In this document: in pieces, positions 63,301 to 64,000 of the stretch
How positions within the stretch are numbered: the stretch's first letter is position 1
Layout: each line of letters starts with the position of its first letter
DNA from: Setophaga petechia
Taxonomy: Eukaryota > Chordata > Aves > Passeriformes > Parulidae
Reading direction: 5' to 3'
Assembly (NCBI GenBank): GCA_024362935.1
Contig: JANCRA010000010.1
Location: 7,990,501-8,054,500 of the forward strand
Length of the DNA stretch: 64,000 bases
The notes under the pieces: generated by a model
Told to the model about the DNA's origin: nothing
The model's database searches: none
What the model saw: only the letters and a program-made list of their open reading frames with translations
Translations under genes and position numbers: made by a program

Positions 63301-64000
63301 TGTTCTGAAAGGAAGGCACATTTCTGTGCAGTGGCTTTTAAAACTAGAGTGGAGCTGCAGCCTGAAAGCTACCCCAGGCTGACCCCTCTCAACTGATGGG
63401 TAACATTTTTACAATAATAACAGTAGCTGGCAAGAAGAAAAATCCAGATTAGTTTAGCCTAAGAGTTTAGGGAAACCTATTTTCCAGACATTAGCTGCCA
63501 TCTTCCTTGAACACAATACCTGAAGGGCTCCTCCAGGGGTTCTGGTCTTCATCTCAGTAGTCTTCTTATCAGGCAAGTCATCAAAAAGTCCTAAAAGTCC
63601 AGAGGATTCCGGAGTAATAGTTCACTGCATTATCGGAACTCTCCATCTCTGCATCACATACTGATGCAAAGTTAATTGAATAATGAAAGCAATTCAAATT
63701 GCCCACAGCTTGTTCCTATCTCTGCTTTCAATTTCCTCCCGATTGAGGCTGATTGAGGAATGTCTCACCTGTCTCCTGGTGCCAAACTTTAGGCCAAGAA
63801 GGAGTTTTCCCTTGAAGACGTTGTCCAGGAGAGCTGCATTTCACTCTTCCCTCTCCAGTGTTCAAGTGCTGAGCTTTCCAGGACAGTGGCATGGATTTTT
63901 CCACCAACACTCCCATGAGTGCTCTGCATTTCTCGTGCTCTCCTTTGTGCTGCAGAATTGCCCTTTCAGACTTTGTTGATCTAAAGATTTTAAGGTAACT
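60371..64000. other. Noncoding unique sequence, no gene recognised
   Basis: No gene or interspersed repeat is recognised up to the window end. The 159-codon frame at 60708-61187 runs through a poly-A run and becomes lysine-rich, so it is not a believable protein. The last frame (63683-63979) shows no domain. Confidence 0.5.
61025..61043 (+). repeat. Poly-A run (A19)
   Basis: Nineteen consecutive A after CTCTGT. No polyadenylation signal lies just upstream, and no gene-like sequence or duplication flanks it, so it is a homopolymer rather than the tail of a retrocopy. Confidence 0.88.

Noticed and set aside
1..64000. CRISPR array, operon or prokaryotic mobile element
   Set aside because: CR1 elements and the lack of dense coding show vertebrate nuclear DNA; no regularly spaced repeats were seen.

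Overview
The window looks like nuclear DNA from a bird. The strongest sign is a set of six 5'-truncated CR1 retroposon fragments. Several keep the avian CR1 3' region (GGTTGG, CCTTCCACC, CCCATCCCTGG and CATAGAATC-type motifs, on either strand), and two keep readable pieces of the C-terminal end of the CR1 reverse-transcriptase ORF. CR1 as the dominant repeat, sparse repeats overall, CpG depletion and a near absence of poly-A retrocopies fit an avian genome. A songbird is plausible, but that is inference from the general look of the sequence.

I find no convincing protein-coding gene. Open reading frames are short (longest 196 codons), overlap each other on both strands, and match nothing I recognise apart from decayed CR1 reverse transcriptase. 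The window is therefore probably intergenic or lies inside one large intron. Without the flanks I cannot tell which.

Layout. 1-7.9 kb: unique noncoding DNA with one guanine-poor A/C-rich tract (3475-3640). 7.96-12.4 kb: three minus-strand CR1 tails. 14.22-14.54 kb: a probable solo LTR on the minus strand, with a second copy of the same family at 55.62-55.98 kb. 20.57-21.12 kb: the longest CR1 copy (minus strand), followed at once by a tRNA-like A-box/B-box segment (21.16-21.22 kb) and a TAATTACC/GGTAATTA palindrome (21.44 kb). 24.85-25.06 kb: a plus-strand CR1 reverse-transcriptase remnant. 25-46 kb: mostly unique sequence with homopolymer runs (G14 at 32.2 kb, T26 at 34.56 kb). 46.33-47.06 kb: the only CpG-enriched stretch. 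48.25-48.47 kb: a plus-strand CR1 tail. 51.9-52.1 kb: a very weak candidate terminal exon with a cysteine pattern. 60.03-60.36 kb: an AT-rich block dense in homeodomain-type sites that could be a conserved enhancer.

Because no genes are evident there is no pathway to assemble. The most useful leads are the unnamed LTR family whose two copies differ by one internal ~41-bp repeat unit, the tRNA-like SINE-type relic, the CpG-rich segment and several AT-rich motif clusters. All need alignment to other bird genomes before they can be called functional. I saw no evidence of a novel defence, mobile or enzymatic system.
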